64,000 nt of DNA from Synechococcus sp. Nb3U1 (GTDB lineage: Bacteria > Cyanobacteriota > Cyanobacteriia > Thermostichales > Thermostichaceae). Below are positions 27,828 to 35,657 of this stretch, piece by piece. Where the stretch lies: the NCBI RefSeq assembly GCF_021533835.1, contig NZ_JAKFYQ010000001.1, positions 1,990,427 through 2,054,426 on the forward strand, given 5' to 3'. Under the pieces are notes generated by a model. It was not told the origin of the DNA. It did not search any database and worked only from the letters and a program-made list of their open reading frames with translations. Position numbers and translations under genes: made by a program. Positions within the stretch are counted from its first letter, which is position 1. Each line of letters starts with the position of its first letter.

Positions 27828-28181
27828 ATGAGCGAAGCATTGCAGCACCATTTTGAGCGTCTGGAATCGCAAGTACAGGAGCTAAAAGCTGCCATCGAGC
27901 GTATGCCCGAACAATTGGTCGCTGTTCTCCTGGCTGCTCAAGATGCCAAAAGAAGTAGCCCCACTCCCTCCCGTTACAGCGTTTTAACCTCTGATCTAGT
28001 AGAAGATGGCAGCCACAGCTTTTTGCTGGATGAGGAGATGCCTACGGTGAGCAGCCGCAGCATGGGGCACGACATTGCCCCAGAAGCTCAGGTTCAGCGT
28101 TTGAGTGCTCAGTTAACTGCCGCCTACAACCGCATTGCTGCGCTAGAAGAACAGCTCTTGGCCCAGCGCCTGCAGCATTGA
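27828..28181 (+). CDS. small coiled-coil protein, function unknown
   Basis: The 117-residue product begins MSEALQHHFERLESQVQELKAAIERMPEQLVAVLLAAQ, a strongly helical segment with heptad spacing of L, V and I residues. A polar, probably disordered middle follows (residues 42-85), then a second coiled-coil segment QVQRLSAQLTAAYNRIAALEEQLLAQRL. There is no signal peptide. The two coiled coils suggest a scaffold or partner-binding role, but no family is recognised. It is monocistronic, preceded by the palindrome at 27715-27730 that could be its operator. After the stop, a short direct repeat (GAGTCTAATGAAT, twice) occurs. Confidence 0.7.
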   Translation: MSEALQHHFERLESQVQELKAAIERMPEQLVAVLLAAQDAKRSSPTPSRYSVLTSDLVEDGSHSFLLDEEMPTVSSRSMGHDIAPEAQVQRLSAQLTAAYNRIAALEEQLLAQRLQH

Positions 28182-28425
28182 GTCTAATGAATGAGTCTAA
28201 TGAAAATAAATCTGAATCCCAATTGAGTCCAAATAGATCCAGATAGATCCAGATTAGCCCTACAGCCTTTTCCAGCATTATCTGATATAGAAGATTCAGG
28301 TCAATCCCTTGCTCCATAAAGCTTTTTGCCTGGCTCAAGGGCCTGTGTGAAGTCGGCTGTAAGCCCTGACCGAGCTATCTAAAGCCTGAAATCTCCTGTT
28401 GCCGTTCAAACTCGGCAGCAAGCGC

Positions 28426-29016
28426 TTACCTTTTCCGTTGCACATCCTGCATGTGGAAGCCGTGCTTGCGTAGCTCCTGATCCAGCACCAGCTCATTTTC
28501 CACGTAATCCACAAATAGCACACCATTCAGGTGGTCGATTTCGTGTTGGATTACCCGCGCCAACAGATCATCCGCTTGGATGGTGCGAGGCCGCCCCGTC
28601 TCATCCTTAAAAGAAACCACAATCCCTGCCGGACGCATGACATCGCAAAATACCCCCGGAATACTCAGGCAACCCTCCTGACCGGCAACGGTTTCGCCAA
28701 GGTACTCACGGATCTCCGGGTTGATCAGCACCAAGGGGGGCACCTCTGCCTTGTCGGGATAGGGATCCACCACAATTATGCGCTTGTGAATACCCACCTG
28801 TGGAGCCGCTAGGCCTATGCCGTCGGAACTATACATGGTTTGCAGCATGTCCCGAGCCAGTTGGCGGATTTCATCGTTAACTTGGCTGATGCGCTTAGCG
28901 GGCTGCCGCAACACTTTATCCCCCATGTGATGAATACGCAAAGGGGGGTGCTTTAACTTCACCTTAGGGACGGAAAGGGTGGCAACCATCAGGTTTCTCA
29001 AAAAAACAGCAGACAA
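28426..29016 (-). CDS. def: peptide deformylase
   Basis: Def removes the N-formyl group from nascent proteins in the cytoplasm with a bound metal. All three active-site motifs are present: GIGLAAPQVG, EGCLSIPG (metal-ligand Cys) and QHEIDHLNG (two metal-ligand His and the catalytic Glu). At 196 residues, the N-terminal 25 residues before PPLRIHHMGDKVLR are extra but common in cyanobacterial copies. An internal ATG at MVATLSVP, ten residues in, is an alternative start. The downstream gap to 28181 carries short tandem direct repeats. It lies 14 bp downstream of the nblA-ycf49-DUF3593 run and may be read from the same transcript. Confidence 0.96.
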   Translation of the reverse strand: MSAVFLRNLMVATLSVPKVKLKHPPLRIHHMGDKVLRQPAKRISQVNDEIRQLARDMLQTMYSSDGIGLAAPQVGIHKRIIVVDPYPDKAEVPPLVLINPEIREYLGETVAGQEGCLSIPGVFCDVMRPAGIVVSFKDETGRPRTIQADDLLARVIQHEIDHLNGVLFVDYVENELVLDQELRKHGFHMQDVQRKR

Positions 29017-29030
29017 TCCAAGCAGGACTC

Positions 29031-29342
29031 TTATTCTAGCTCAGGGTTCTTCGACTCTGGCGGTCGCTCGGCTTGCTGGTCAATCCCCTGTTTGAAGCCC
29101 AAAACCACCAAAATGTTGGAAAGAGTAAGGAACGCCTCTGCCCCCCCATGCAAGGGATCCACATTGGCCAAAGAGGTACCGTAACGCATCTGTGCGTACA
29201 AGCTTGCTGGGATGGTCACGGCCACAAACAGCAACAACATCCAAAACCCAACCAGAGCCAAACGCGGGATCCGACGTAGCCGCGATAAGAAAAACAAAAA
29301 GGCCAAATAAGGAAACAAAGAGAGGGCAAACAGACTGCTCAT
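29031..29342 (-). CDS. DUF3593 family membrane protein
   Basis: From the ATG at 29342 the product is 103 residues with three membrane segments: LFALSLFPYLAFLFFLSRL, LALVGFWMLLLFVAVTIPASLYA and AFLTLSNILVVLGF, then a polar tail ending PESKNPELE. The sequence between them (YAQMRYGTSLANVDPLHGGAEAFLTLSN) fits DUF3593, a family found in cyanobacteria and plastid-bearing plants. The start overlaps the stop of the Ycf49 gene by ATGA. The function is unknown; co-occurrence with DUF2499 suggests a two-component thylakoid or inner-membrane complex, which is inference. Confidence 0.85.
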   Translation of the reverse strand: MSSLFALSLFPYLAFLFFLSRLRRIPRLALVGFWMLLLFVAVTIPASLYAQMRYGTSLANVDPLHGGAEAFLTLSNILVVLGFKQGIDQQAERPPESKNPELE

Positions 29343-29671
29343 TTCGGATCCTGTTTCTCCTCCTGCAAACGCTGCCGTACCTTCTGAACTTGCCAAATGT
29401 GATAGGCGGCCCAAGCCAAGGTACAGTTGCCCAACAAGGTCAAACTAGCCTGAGCCGTCACGATCCAGTCCAGATTCGGATCGTTATCAAACCAGTGCCA
29501 GGTAATCGCACACATCGCCCCCAGCAGAGCAGGCAGCATTGCCCAGCTTAAACCCCGCCATTCCAGTTGGCCAATTCGCTCTCCAAAGCGCCACACCAGA
29601 AGGATAGCGGCAATCCACTCCAAGACACTGGCAATATGAATCCACCAAGTGGGCAGCGAAAGGGCGTGCAT
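29339..29671 (-). CDS. ycf49: DUF2499 / Ycf49-like membrane protein
   Basis: The 110-residue product has membrane segments HIASVLEWIAAILLVWRFG, LSWAMLPALLGAMCAITWHWFDN and DWIVTAQASLTLLGNCTLAWAAYHIW. The LPTWWIHIASVLEW opening and the CAITWHWFDNDPNLDW block are typical of DUF2499, known as Ycf49 from algal plastid genomes. The function is not established. The start ATG overlaps the nblA stop by one base (TGATG), and its own stop overlaps the next start by ATGA, so the three genes are tightly coupled. Confidence 0.88.
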   Translation of the reverse strand: MHALSLPTWWIHIASVLEWIAAILLVWRFGERIGQLEWRGLSWAMLPALLGAMCAITWHWFDNDPNLDWIVTAQASLTLLGNCTLAWAAYHIWQVQKVRQRLQEEKQDPK

Positions 29672-29847
29672 CAGGCGCTGAGGGAGTGACGAAGCAGATG
29701 ACGGTAGGTGGCTTCTTGCAAGAGCATTTGCTTGTGCAACTTAACCAGGATCTCTTGAGCCTGCTCATGGCTCATCCGAGAGACTAGGCTCTCGAAAGCC
29801 CGCTGGCGGAACTGTTGCTCCAAAGACAGATCTAGCATTTCATCCAT
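29671..29847 (-). CDS. nblA: NblA phycobilisome degradation protein
   Basis: NblA is a small adaptor that binds phycobiliproteins and delivers phycobilisomes to the Clp protease during nutrient starvation. The 58-residue product MDEMLDLSLEQQFRQRAFES continues through SHEQAQEILVKLHKQMLLQEATYRHLLRHSL, matching the family pattern LxLEQQF at the front, EQAQExL in the middle and a (Y)RxL-type end. I chose the ATG at 29847, which has GAGG eight bases upstream; GTG and ATG codons just before it would add three residues and sit too near the Shine-Dalgarno. It heads an operon with ycf49 and DUF3593. A sigma-70-like promoter is upstream. Confidence 0.88.
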   Translation of the reverse strand: MDEMLDLSLEQQFRQRAFESLVSRMSHEQAQEILVKLHKQMLLQEATYRHLLRHSLSA

Positions 29848-29928
29848 TATCATCACCTCAGAGGCCTAAAGAACGGGAAACTGCGAAGGGATTCGCTAAT
29901 GGGAATTCGGCGATGCAATGCAAGCAAG

Positions 29929-29957
29929 ATAATACATATCTTAACAAGTTGCAACAA
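29929..29957 (-). promoter_or_regulatory. candidate nblA promoter with overlapping inverted repeat
   Basis: On the minus strand TTGTTG (29957-29952) and TATTAT (29934-29929) are separated by 17 bases, a good sigma-70 match, giving a leader of about 75 nt before nblA. The -10 sits within AAGATA-N5-TATCTT (29926-29942), which may be a regulator site. I found no perfect NtcA box (GTA-N8-TAC). Confidence 0.5.
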
Positions 29958-30228
29958 AACGACAAGGTGCGGGATCCCGTCGGCGCGTGAGTGAGGGGGC
30001 AGTGGTGAGGGGAGAAGAGTTGAATGAACAAAGCAGCAGAGAAAGTACAGGCCCGTAAAGTTTGAGAAATGCACATTTCTTGATAGTGAAGTGCGAAGAT
30101 TTTCTGACAGGGATCCCTTTACATCCCGTCATGTTGTGCGATCAAGTAAGGCCCCATGATAGAAGTAAAGTGTCCCGAGGTTTCGCTACCATTCCTGTTG
30201 ATTTGTGATGCACTTTGCTTGAATTGCC
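29958..30228. other. divergent nblA/RRM intergenic region
   Basis: No convincing gene is seen. It contains an inverted repeat AGAAATG-CA-CATTTCT at 30065-30080 and the presumed promoter of the RNA-binding protein gene. One GGGATCCC lies near 29970 and one near 30111. Minus-strand open frames here lack conserved sequence and are not called. Confidence 0.45.
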
Positions 30229-30480
30229 ATGACCATCTTTGTCGGAAACCTAAACTATAAAGCCTCAACAGAAGAACTCACGGCTTTCTTCCAGCAGAGG
30301 TGGAACGTTAAGTCGGTTACAATCCCGACAGACCGAGAGACCGGGCAAACACGGGGCTTTGCGTTTGTGGATCTGGCCACGGATGCCGAAGAGGACGAAG
30401 CCATCGATAGCGCCAACGGGGAGGACTTTATGGGGCGACCTTTGCGTTTGGATCGGGCCAGACCTCGCCGACAAGCTTAA
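30229..30480 (+). CDS. RRM RNA-binding protein
   Basis: The 83-residue protein is one RNA recognition motif: RNP2 TIFVGNLN at residues 2-9 and RNP1 TRGFAFVDL around residue 44, with aromatic residues in both for RNA stacking. The tail after the domain is short and basic (RARPRRQA), without the glycine-rich extension found in some cold-induced cyanobacterial Rbp proteins. Cyanobacterial RRM proteins act as RNA chaperones, stabilisers or localisers, often induced by cold. It is monocistronic and divergent from nblA. There is no clear terminator after it. Confidence 0.94.
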   Translation: MTIFVGNLNYKASTEELTAFFQQRWNVKSVTIPTDRETGQTRGFAFVDLATDAEEDEAIDSANGEDFMGRPLRLDRARPRRQA

Positions 30481-30704
30481 GCAAAGAGTTTCTGAATATC
30501 CTCCCGACGCTGTAGCTTACTTCCGGCAGGGTTGCTGTGCACACCGTACGGGGTTCCTCTTTTAACCAGTCGACTTGTCCCAACCAATGGCTTGATTTAG
30601 ATAGGAGTTGTTCTACCCAGAAGTGTTGATTTCTGTAGGCCCTACGTCCCTCTAGTCCCTCTAGAAAGGATTGATCAGGATTGATCTCCCTCAAGCAGAA
30701 TGCT

Positions 30705-31049
30705 TTAGCCGGAGGTTTCCGGGGTTTCTACCTCTTCTTTCGCTTCCTCTGACAAGGCAGAATCAACAGGGCTCACTGCCGGTTCTTGAGCAGATGATTC
30801 TTTAGGTGTTTCTTTGGGGACAGGTTCAGCAGAAGAGGATACCGTCGGGATCCCTGCCTCCGCTTCTGGGGGTTCTGCCGGTTGCGATGATTGGGCCACT
30901 GCAGCGGCAGCTTGTTCTGCTTGCTCTTGTTTCTGTTGTTCGTAGCGACGTCGTTTCGTACCCTCATCCACCAGCACATACACCAGGGTGAGGAGAGAGA
31001 TGCCCGCTGTTCCGATCAAAACCCAGAGTAGAGTGTTGTCTATTGCCAT
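30705..31049 (-). CDS. small single-pass membrane protein with acidic tail
   Basis: From ATG 31049 the product is 114 residues. Residues 4-25 (NTLLWVLIGTAGISLLTLVYVLV) form one membrane helix, followed by a basic patch GTKRRRYEQQ, consistent with a cytoplasmic C-terminus, then an Ala/Gln/Glu/Pro-rich disordered tail. It has no recognised domain. The longer open frame to 31091 adds MAGVIPGVIHGSHL, which does not look conserved. The function is unknown. The upstream region has a short tandem AATTACACCTG repeat. Confidence 0.65.
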   Translation of the reverse strand: MAIDNTLLWVLIGTAGISLLTLVYVLVDEGTKRRRYEQQKQEQAEQAAAAVAQSSQPAEPPEAEAGIPTVSSSAEPVPKETPKESSAQEPAVSPVDSALSEEAKEEVETPETSG

Positions 31050-31181
31050 GAGGTGGGATCCGTGAATTACACCTGGAATTACACCTGCCACTGAGGGATG
31101 CTCTTCCCTTAAGGATTGATCTTACCGTTGAAGCCGCCCCCGCAAATCTTAAGGATCTAAAGAACCGCCATTGTTGGGATC

Positions 31182-31781
31182 ATGCGTTATCTCAAGTTTT
31201 ACAAACCCTACGGTGTCCTCACCCAATTCACCGATAGCCTTCTGGGATCTCCAGAGGATGCTCAATCGGGGCGTCTTACCCTCAAGGCTTTCATCGCGGT
31301 GCCCAAGGTCTATCCAGTGGGGCGGCTGGATCGCGACAGTGAGGGCTTGCTCCTGCTCACGGATGATGGCATCCTCAATGCCCGTTTGATCAATCCCAAG
31401 TTTGGCCATGAGCGCACCTATTGGGTTCAAGTGGAAGGGATCCCAACCCCACAAGCCCTAGAACAACTGCGACAAGGAGTGATGATCCAAGGCCGCAAAA
31501 CCCGCCCCGCCCAAGCCCGCATTCTCTCTACAGAACCCGATCTCCCCCCACGGGATCCGCCCATACGCTTTCGCCGTGCCATCCCCACCACCTGGCTTGA
31601 ACTCACCTTGCGGGAGGGGCGTAATCGTCAGGTACGCCGTATGACTGCTGCTGTCGGGATCCCGACCTTGAGATTGGTTCGGGTTGAATTGGGGCCACTC
31701 TCTTTACAGGGGCTCACTCCTGGCGAGTGGCAAGACCTGAGCGAGACAGAACTAGCCCAGCTCCGACACTACTGCTCTTGA
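31182..31781 (+). CDS. rluE: rRNA pseudouridine synthase, RluE-like (RsuA family)
   Basis: The 199-residue protein is a single-domain RsuA-family pseudouridine synthase without an S4 domain, the size of RluE, which modifies U2457 of 23S rRNA in E. coli. Motifs are [37 protein letters not shown] (catalytic Asp in GRLD), RTYWVQVEG and [26 protein letters not shown]. The exact target in cyanobacteria is inferred. It is monocistronic and ends about 75 bp before the convergent J-domain gene. Confidence 0.9.
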   Translation: MRYLKFYKPYGVLTQFTDSLLGSPEDAQSGRLTLKAFIAVPKVYPVGRLDRDSEGLLLLTDDGILNARLINPKFGHERTYWVQVEGIPTPQALEQLRQGVMIQGRKTRPAQARILSTEPDLPPRDPPIRFRRAIPTTWLELTLREGRNRQVRRMTAAVGIPTLRLVRVELGPLSLQGLTPGEWQDLSETELAQLRHYCS

Positions 31782-31857
31782 ATGTTTCTGAACTTGTTTC
31801 TGAACTGCTGCGCGAGTTACCGGGATCCCTCTCGGAGGATCAGAAGTAGCTAGTTCA

Positions 31858-32541
31858 CTACTGTTTTAGGTGGGCACGGAGTTCTGTCAGCCGCTGTAAA
31901 GCAATCAAGATTTCGTCTTCCACCAAAGCTGCTAGCTCCAGCAGCAGATCCCGCCCGTGGGTCTTAGCCGTTTGGGCTTTATCCATCAACTGGTAGAGAT
32001 CGGAATGCTGTAGTGCTGTTGTTTCGTTCTGTAAAACCTGAATGCGACGGCGAACTTGCTGAATCTTGCGGCTGATCCGCTCTAAGTCCGCTTCTGTTCC
32101 TTCCCCGCGCACCGACTCTGGGCTTTGCTCCCAAGCGATCAGAACTTGCCGTAACCCCGCTTCATCTCCGACTGCATAGGCTTGGTTGGCTGCTGCCATC
32201 AGTTCCTGCCGCCGTTCATATTCCAGCGGATCGGTAGCCAGATCGGGATGAATACGCTTGGCCACCTCACGATACAGTTGCTTCAAACTGGCAGAGGGAT
32301 GGAAGTGGCTCATGGCCTCCAGCGCCAGGGTGTACTGATGAATTTGTTCTTCGATGCGCTGTAACTCTTGCCGCCGACTGAGCACCACCCGCCGATAGCT
32401 CTGTTCAAACGCCCGCAATTCCCCCTGTAAGTTGACAAAGGCCAACTCTTGTTCCGACAGATCCGCCTGCAAAGCTGCTAGTTCCTCTTGCCGCAGAACC
32501 AACTCCTGCTCCGGCTCGGCCGATGGGATGCTGTCGTTCAT
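31858..32541 (-). CDS. J-domain and coiled-coil protein
   Basis: The 227-residue protein has three parts. Residues 8-75 are a coiled coil (QEELAALQADLSEQELAFVNLQ onward). Residues about 80-130 form a J-domain-like segment: LKQLYREVAKRIHPDLATD with the HPD tripeptide, then ERRQELMAAANQAYAVGD. A second coiled coil follows (ISRKIQQVRRRIQVLQNETTAL). The HPD motif stimulates Hsp70 ATPase activity, so this may be a specialised DnaK co-chaperone with substrate-specific coiled coils. It lacks the Gly/Phe and zinc regions of DnaJ. The J-helix I is weak, so the domain could be degenerate. It is monocistronic. Confidence 0.82.
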   Translation of the reverse strand: MNDSIPSAEPEQELVLRQEELAALQADLSEQELAFVNLQGELRAFEQSYRRVVLSRRQELQRIEEQIHQYTLALEAMSHFHPSASLKQLYREVAKRIHPDLATDPLEYERRQELMAAANQAYAVGDEAGLRQVLIAWEQSPESVRGEGTEADLERISRKIQQVRRRIQVLQNETTALQHSDLYQLMDKAQTAKTHGRDLLLELAALVEDEILIALQRLTELRAHLKQ

Positions 32542-32690
32542 ATCCGTAGCTTAATGTGTGAACTATTACATAATTTACCCTCACTCAAGTATAGCGACAT
32601 ACCTGCACAGTCTTAGAACGCCAACTGAGCACGGGATCCCGTTGGATGGGTTAGGATCCGCTCGAATCAGTTCAACCTGATGTTTTCAGG

Positions 32691-34040
32691 TTAATCAGGC
32701 ATGAGAGCATGGACGCGCTTACCGCCATTGGGATATAAGAGGGCACGCTTGGGGCCGTGGATTGGGTCTTCGACGATGATCGTCTGGTCGCGGCTAGCCC
32801 CCAAAGAGACGATGGCGATCGGCACCTGCATCAGTTGCGCCAAAAACTTCAAATAGTCATGGGCTTCTAGAGGCAGTTCTTCAATAGAGCGGCAACCCTC
32901 TGTAGAACATTTCCATCCGGGCAAGGTTTCGTAAATCGGTCGGCACTGGGCAAAGATTCGGGCATCGCTGGGGAAGTGGCGAATCTCCCGGCCCTGGCAC
33001 TCGTAGGCCACGCACACCTTGATTTGATCCAAACCATCCAGCACATCCAACTTGGTGATGGCCAGACAATCTAAACCATTCACCCGTACCGCGTAGCGCC
33101 CGATCACCCCATCAAACCAGCCACAACGCCGTTGCCGCCCGGTAGTGGTGCCAAACTCTGCTCCGGTGGCCCCCAAGTAAGCCCCAGTTTCGTCTTTCAG
33201 CTCGGTGGGGAACGGGCCTTCTCCCACGCGGGTGGTATAAGCTTTGGCCACCCCGATCACCCGGTCGATGCTGGTTGGGCCGATGCCAGCGCCAATACAA
33301 GCGCCGCCAGCAACGGGATGGGAAGAGGTGACGTAGGGATAGGTGCCATAGTCCAGATCCAATAGCGTCCCTTGCGCCCCTTCAAACAAAATGTTTTCCC
33401 GCTCTTGAATGGCTTCGGTAAGGAGCAAGGCCGCATCGGTGACATAAGGGCGTAGCCGTTCGGCATAGGTCAGGTATTGCTCGATAATCGGCTCCGGATC
33501 CAGGGGTGGCAGGTTGTAGATTTTTTCTAGCAGGACATTTTTGTAGGGAATGGCCCAACTGAGGCGCTCCCGCAACTGGTCGGGATACATCAAATCCACA
33601 ACCCGAATGCCCATGCGCTCGGATTTGTCAGCATAGGTGGGGCCGATCCCCCGTCCGGTGGTGCCCAGCTTGTAAATGCCGCGCCGTTCTTCTTCTGCCA
33701 GATCGATGACGCGATGGTAGGGCAGGGTGACATGGGCGGTTTCGGCAATAAATAGGTTAGCGGTGGAAATGCCCAGTTGATGTAGTTGGTCGATCTCCCC
33801 AAGGAGCACCCCCGGATCGATAACCGTGCCACTGGCGATGATGCAGCGTTTATCGGGGTAGAGAATGCCAGAAGGGATCAGGTGCAGTTTGAAGGTTTGA
33901 CCCGCCACCACCAGGGTATGACCTGCATTCACCCCCCCTTGATAGCGGACAACAACATGGGCTTTTTCGCTCAACAGATCTGTGATCTTGCCTTTCCCTT
34001 CATCGCCCCATTGGGCACCGACAACCACAACGTTTGCCAA
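32691..34040 (-). CDS. purA: adenylosuccinate synthetase
   Basis: PurA joins IMP and aspartate using GTP, the first step from IMP to AMP. The hallmark [16 protein letters not shown] is at the N-terminus, followed by [82 protein letters not shown] and the loop GASRDQTI. At 449 residues it is slightly longer than the usual 430. It is a single gene; the 150-bp upstream gap is AT-rich and likely holds the promoter. Confidence 0.97.
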   Translation of the reverse strand: MANVVVVGAQWGDEGKGKITDLLSEKAHVVVRYQGGVNAGHTLVVAGQTFKLHLIPSGILYPDKRCIIASGTVIDPGVLLGEIDQLHQLGISTANLFIAETAHVTLPYHRVIDLAEEERRGIYKLGTTGRGIGPTYADKSERMGIRVVDLMYPDQLRERLSWAIPYKNVLLEKIYNLPPLDPEPIIEQYLTYAERLRPYVTDAALLLTEAIQERENILFEGAQGTLLDLDYGTYPYVTSSHPVAGGACIGAGIGPTSIDRVIGVAKAYTTRVGEGPFPTELKDETGAYLGATGAEFGTTTGRQRRCGWFDGVIGRYAVRVNGLDCLAITKLDVLDGLDQIKVCVAYECQGREIRHFPSDARIFAQCRPIYETLPGWKCSTEGCRSIEELPLEAHDYLKFLAQLMQVPIAIVSLGASRDQTIIVEDPIHGPKRALLYPNGGKRVHALMPD

Positions 34041-34191
34041 GAGCTTCTCCAGTCCGTAGACGGCACAAAAAATCCCCTTTGCGGGGGTTGCTGCACTAAT
34101 CTACCGCATCGCTCCCGGTGCTGTTGAGGGCTTGTGACAAAAACGTTAACAATTGATTAACTTTTCTCCCCTACCCAGGTCAACGGGATCC

Positions 34192-34887
34192 CTAGAGCCC
34201 ATCGGGATCCAATCCCATCTGACGCAGGCGTTCTGCCAAGCGATCCGCCCGTTCTCGCTCTTGTTCTGCTCGTTGCCGCTCTTGTTCCGCCTGTTGTCGG
34301 GCCTGTGTCGCTTGCTCTAGGGCTTCTGAGAAGTTGATAAACGGTTGCCCATCAGGATAGGTGAGCTGAAGTTCGCCATCGACCAAATCGAAAAAGATAC
34401 CCAAGTAAGGGCTACGCCATCCCTGCATGGGCTGGATCTCTACTAAATTCTCTCCCTGGCGGATAAAGCCTTCTAACGTGCCCTGGTCTGGATCGTAGAT
34501 GTAATACTCTTCTACCCCGTAGCGTTCGTAGAAGCGCAGCTTTTCCAGCATTTGGCTGAAACGATTGCCGGGGGAGAGAATCTCAAAGACTACCTGAGGA
34601 GGGATCCCTTCTTCTCGCCACTGCAAGTAAGAACCGCGATCCCCTTTCGGGCGCCCAAACACCACCATCACATCCGGCGCCATGCGAATGTTGGGATCCC
34701 CTTTGACGGGGTACCAAAGCAAATCCCCTGCAACAAAAACATCAGGGCGATGGCGCATCCAATAGTCAATTCCTTCTTTAACCCGGACAATCCAACGGAA
34801 TTGCTTGGTGTTATCGGCCATCGGTTGACCGTCGCTTTCGGGGTAAAGAATACCGTCATCTATGGCACGAGGAAGCTGCTGTACCAT
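34192..34887 (-). CDS. Uma2 family endonuclease-like protein (DUF820)
   Basis: The 231-residue protein belongs to the DUF820/Uma2 family, a PD-(D/E)XK-fold group expanded hugely in cyanobacteria. The motif residues are in IRMAPDVMVVFG (Asp), QVVFEILSPGN (the Glu of the core) and VEEYYIYDPDQGTLEGFIR. A C-terminal coiled coil rich in repeated QAEQER-type units (residues 195-225) is common in this family. The role is unknown; nuclease activity is presumed from fold only. It is monocistronic and divergent from the VOC gene. Confidence 0.9.
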   Translation of the reverse strand: MVQQLPRAIDDGILYPESDGQPMADNTKQFRWIVRVKEGIDYWMRHRPDVFVAGDLLWYPVKGDPNIRMAPDVMVVFGRPKGDRGSYLQWREEGIPPQVVFEILSPGNRFSQMLEKLRFYERYGVEEYYIYDPDQGTLEGFIRQGENLVEIQPMQGWRSPYLGIFFDLVDGELQLTYPDGQPFINFSEALEQATQARQQAEQERQRAEQERERADRLAERLRQMGLDPDGL

Positions 34888-35012
34888 CTGAGGCTATCGG
34901 AAGTGGCTTGTTTGCAGTATGGCAAAGCAGAGTCCCTTCTGACAGAGGGCAAGCGATTGCACCCTAGGGTGAATGTCAAAATGGGTGGGTGGAGGATGAG
35001 GCTCTCTAACCG

Positions 35013-35657
35013 ATGTTGACCTACCATCATCTGCACACTGCCCTTTGGGTTACGGATTTGGCCAGGGCAGAACATTTTTACGGCACGGTGCTCGGGATTC
35101 CGAAAGCGGAGCGTTTACCCTTTGATTTTCCAGGAGCTTGGTATCAGGTGGGTGCCTCGCAAATTCATTTGATTGTGGCAGAGGATCCCATGAATCAAGG
35201 TCATACAGCCGCAAAGTGGGGGCGTAATCCCCATCTGGCTTTGGGGGTAGATAATCTGGATGTGGTGAAAACTCGCCTTGTGCAATTAGGCTATGAAGTC
35301 CAGATGAGTGCTTCTGGTCGGGCGGCTTTGTTTGTACGGGATCCGGATGGAAATGTGATAGAGCTAAGCTCCGCTAACGCGAAAGAGCTAAGCTCCGCTA
35401 ACGCGAAAGAGCTAAGCTCCGCTAACGCGAAAGAGCTAAGCTCCGCTAACGCGAAAGAGCTAAGCTCCGCTAACGCGAAAGAGCTAAGCTCCGCTAACGC
35501 GAAAGAGCTAAGCTCCGCTAACGCGAAAGAGCTAAGCTCCGCTAACGCGAAAGAGCTAAGCTCCGCTAACGCGAAAGAGCTAAGCTCCGCTAACGCGAAA
35601 GAGCTAAGCTCCGCTAACGCGAAAGAGCTAAGCTCCGCTAACGCGAAAGAGCTATGA
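35013..35657 (+). CDS. VOC/glyoxalase family protein extended by 12 octapeptide repeats
   Basis: Residues 1-118 are a VOC (vicinal oxygen chelate) fold: MLTYHHLHTALWVTDLARAE, VGASQIHLIVAED, HLALGVDNLDVVKTRLVQLGY, and ALFVRDPDGNVIEL, with His and Glu candidates for metal binding. VOC proteins usually end just after the DPDGNxIEL strand. Here that end continues as ELSSANAK repeated twelve times with no change, then EL and stop. The array is 12 identical 24-bp units (35361-35648) inserted within GAGCTA, with the original GAGCTA and TGA kept at the end, so the stop was not lost. The stop overlaps the nnr start by ATGA. The enzymatic reaction is unknown; the tail is probably unstructured. Confidence 0.88.
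   Translation: MLTYHHLHTALWVTDLARAEHFYGTVLGIPKAERLPFDFPGAWYQVGASQIHLIVAEDPMNQGHTAAKWGRNPHLALGVDNLDVVKTRLVQLGYEVQMSASGRAALFVRDPDGNVIELSSANAKELSSANAKELSSANAKELSSANAKELSSANAKELSSANAKELSSANAKELSSANAKELSSANAKELSSANAKELSSANAKELSSANAKEL
35361..35654 (+). repeat. tandem repeat, 12 identical 24-bp units plus 6 bp
   Basis: Each unit starts GAGCTAAGCTC (an odd palindrome) and ends CGCTAACGCGAAA. All units are identical and in frame (24 = 8 codons). Both strands stay open: plus gives ELSSANAK, minus gives ELSSFALA. There are no spacers, so it is not a CRISPR. Perfect identity implies recent expansion or active homogenisation. It sits directly before the nnr start codon. Confidence 0.97.

Noticed and set aside
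29853-30132. Minus-strand open frames upstream of nblA
   Set aside because: Overlapping frames with biased composition, no conserved sequence, and they cover the nblA promoter.
35361-35654. CRISPR array
   Set aside because: The 24-bp units are contiguous with no spacers, and they are in-frame codons of the VOC gene.
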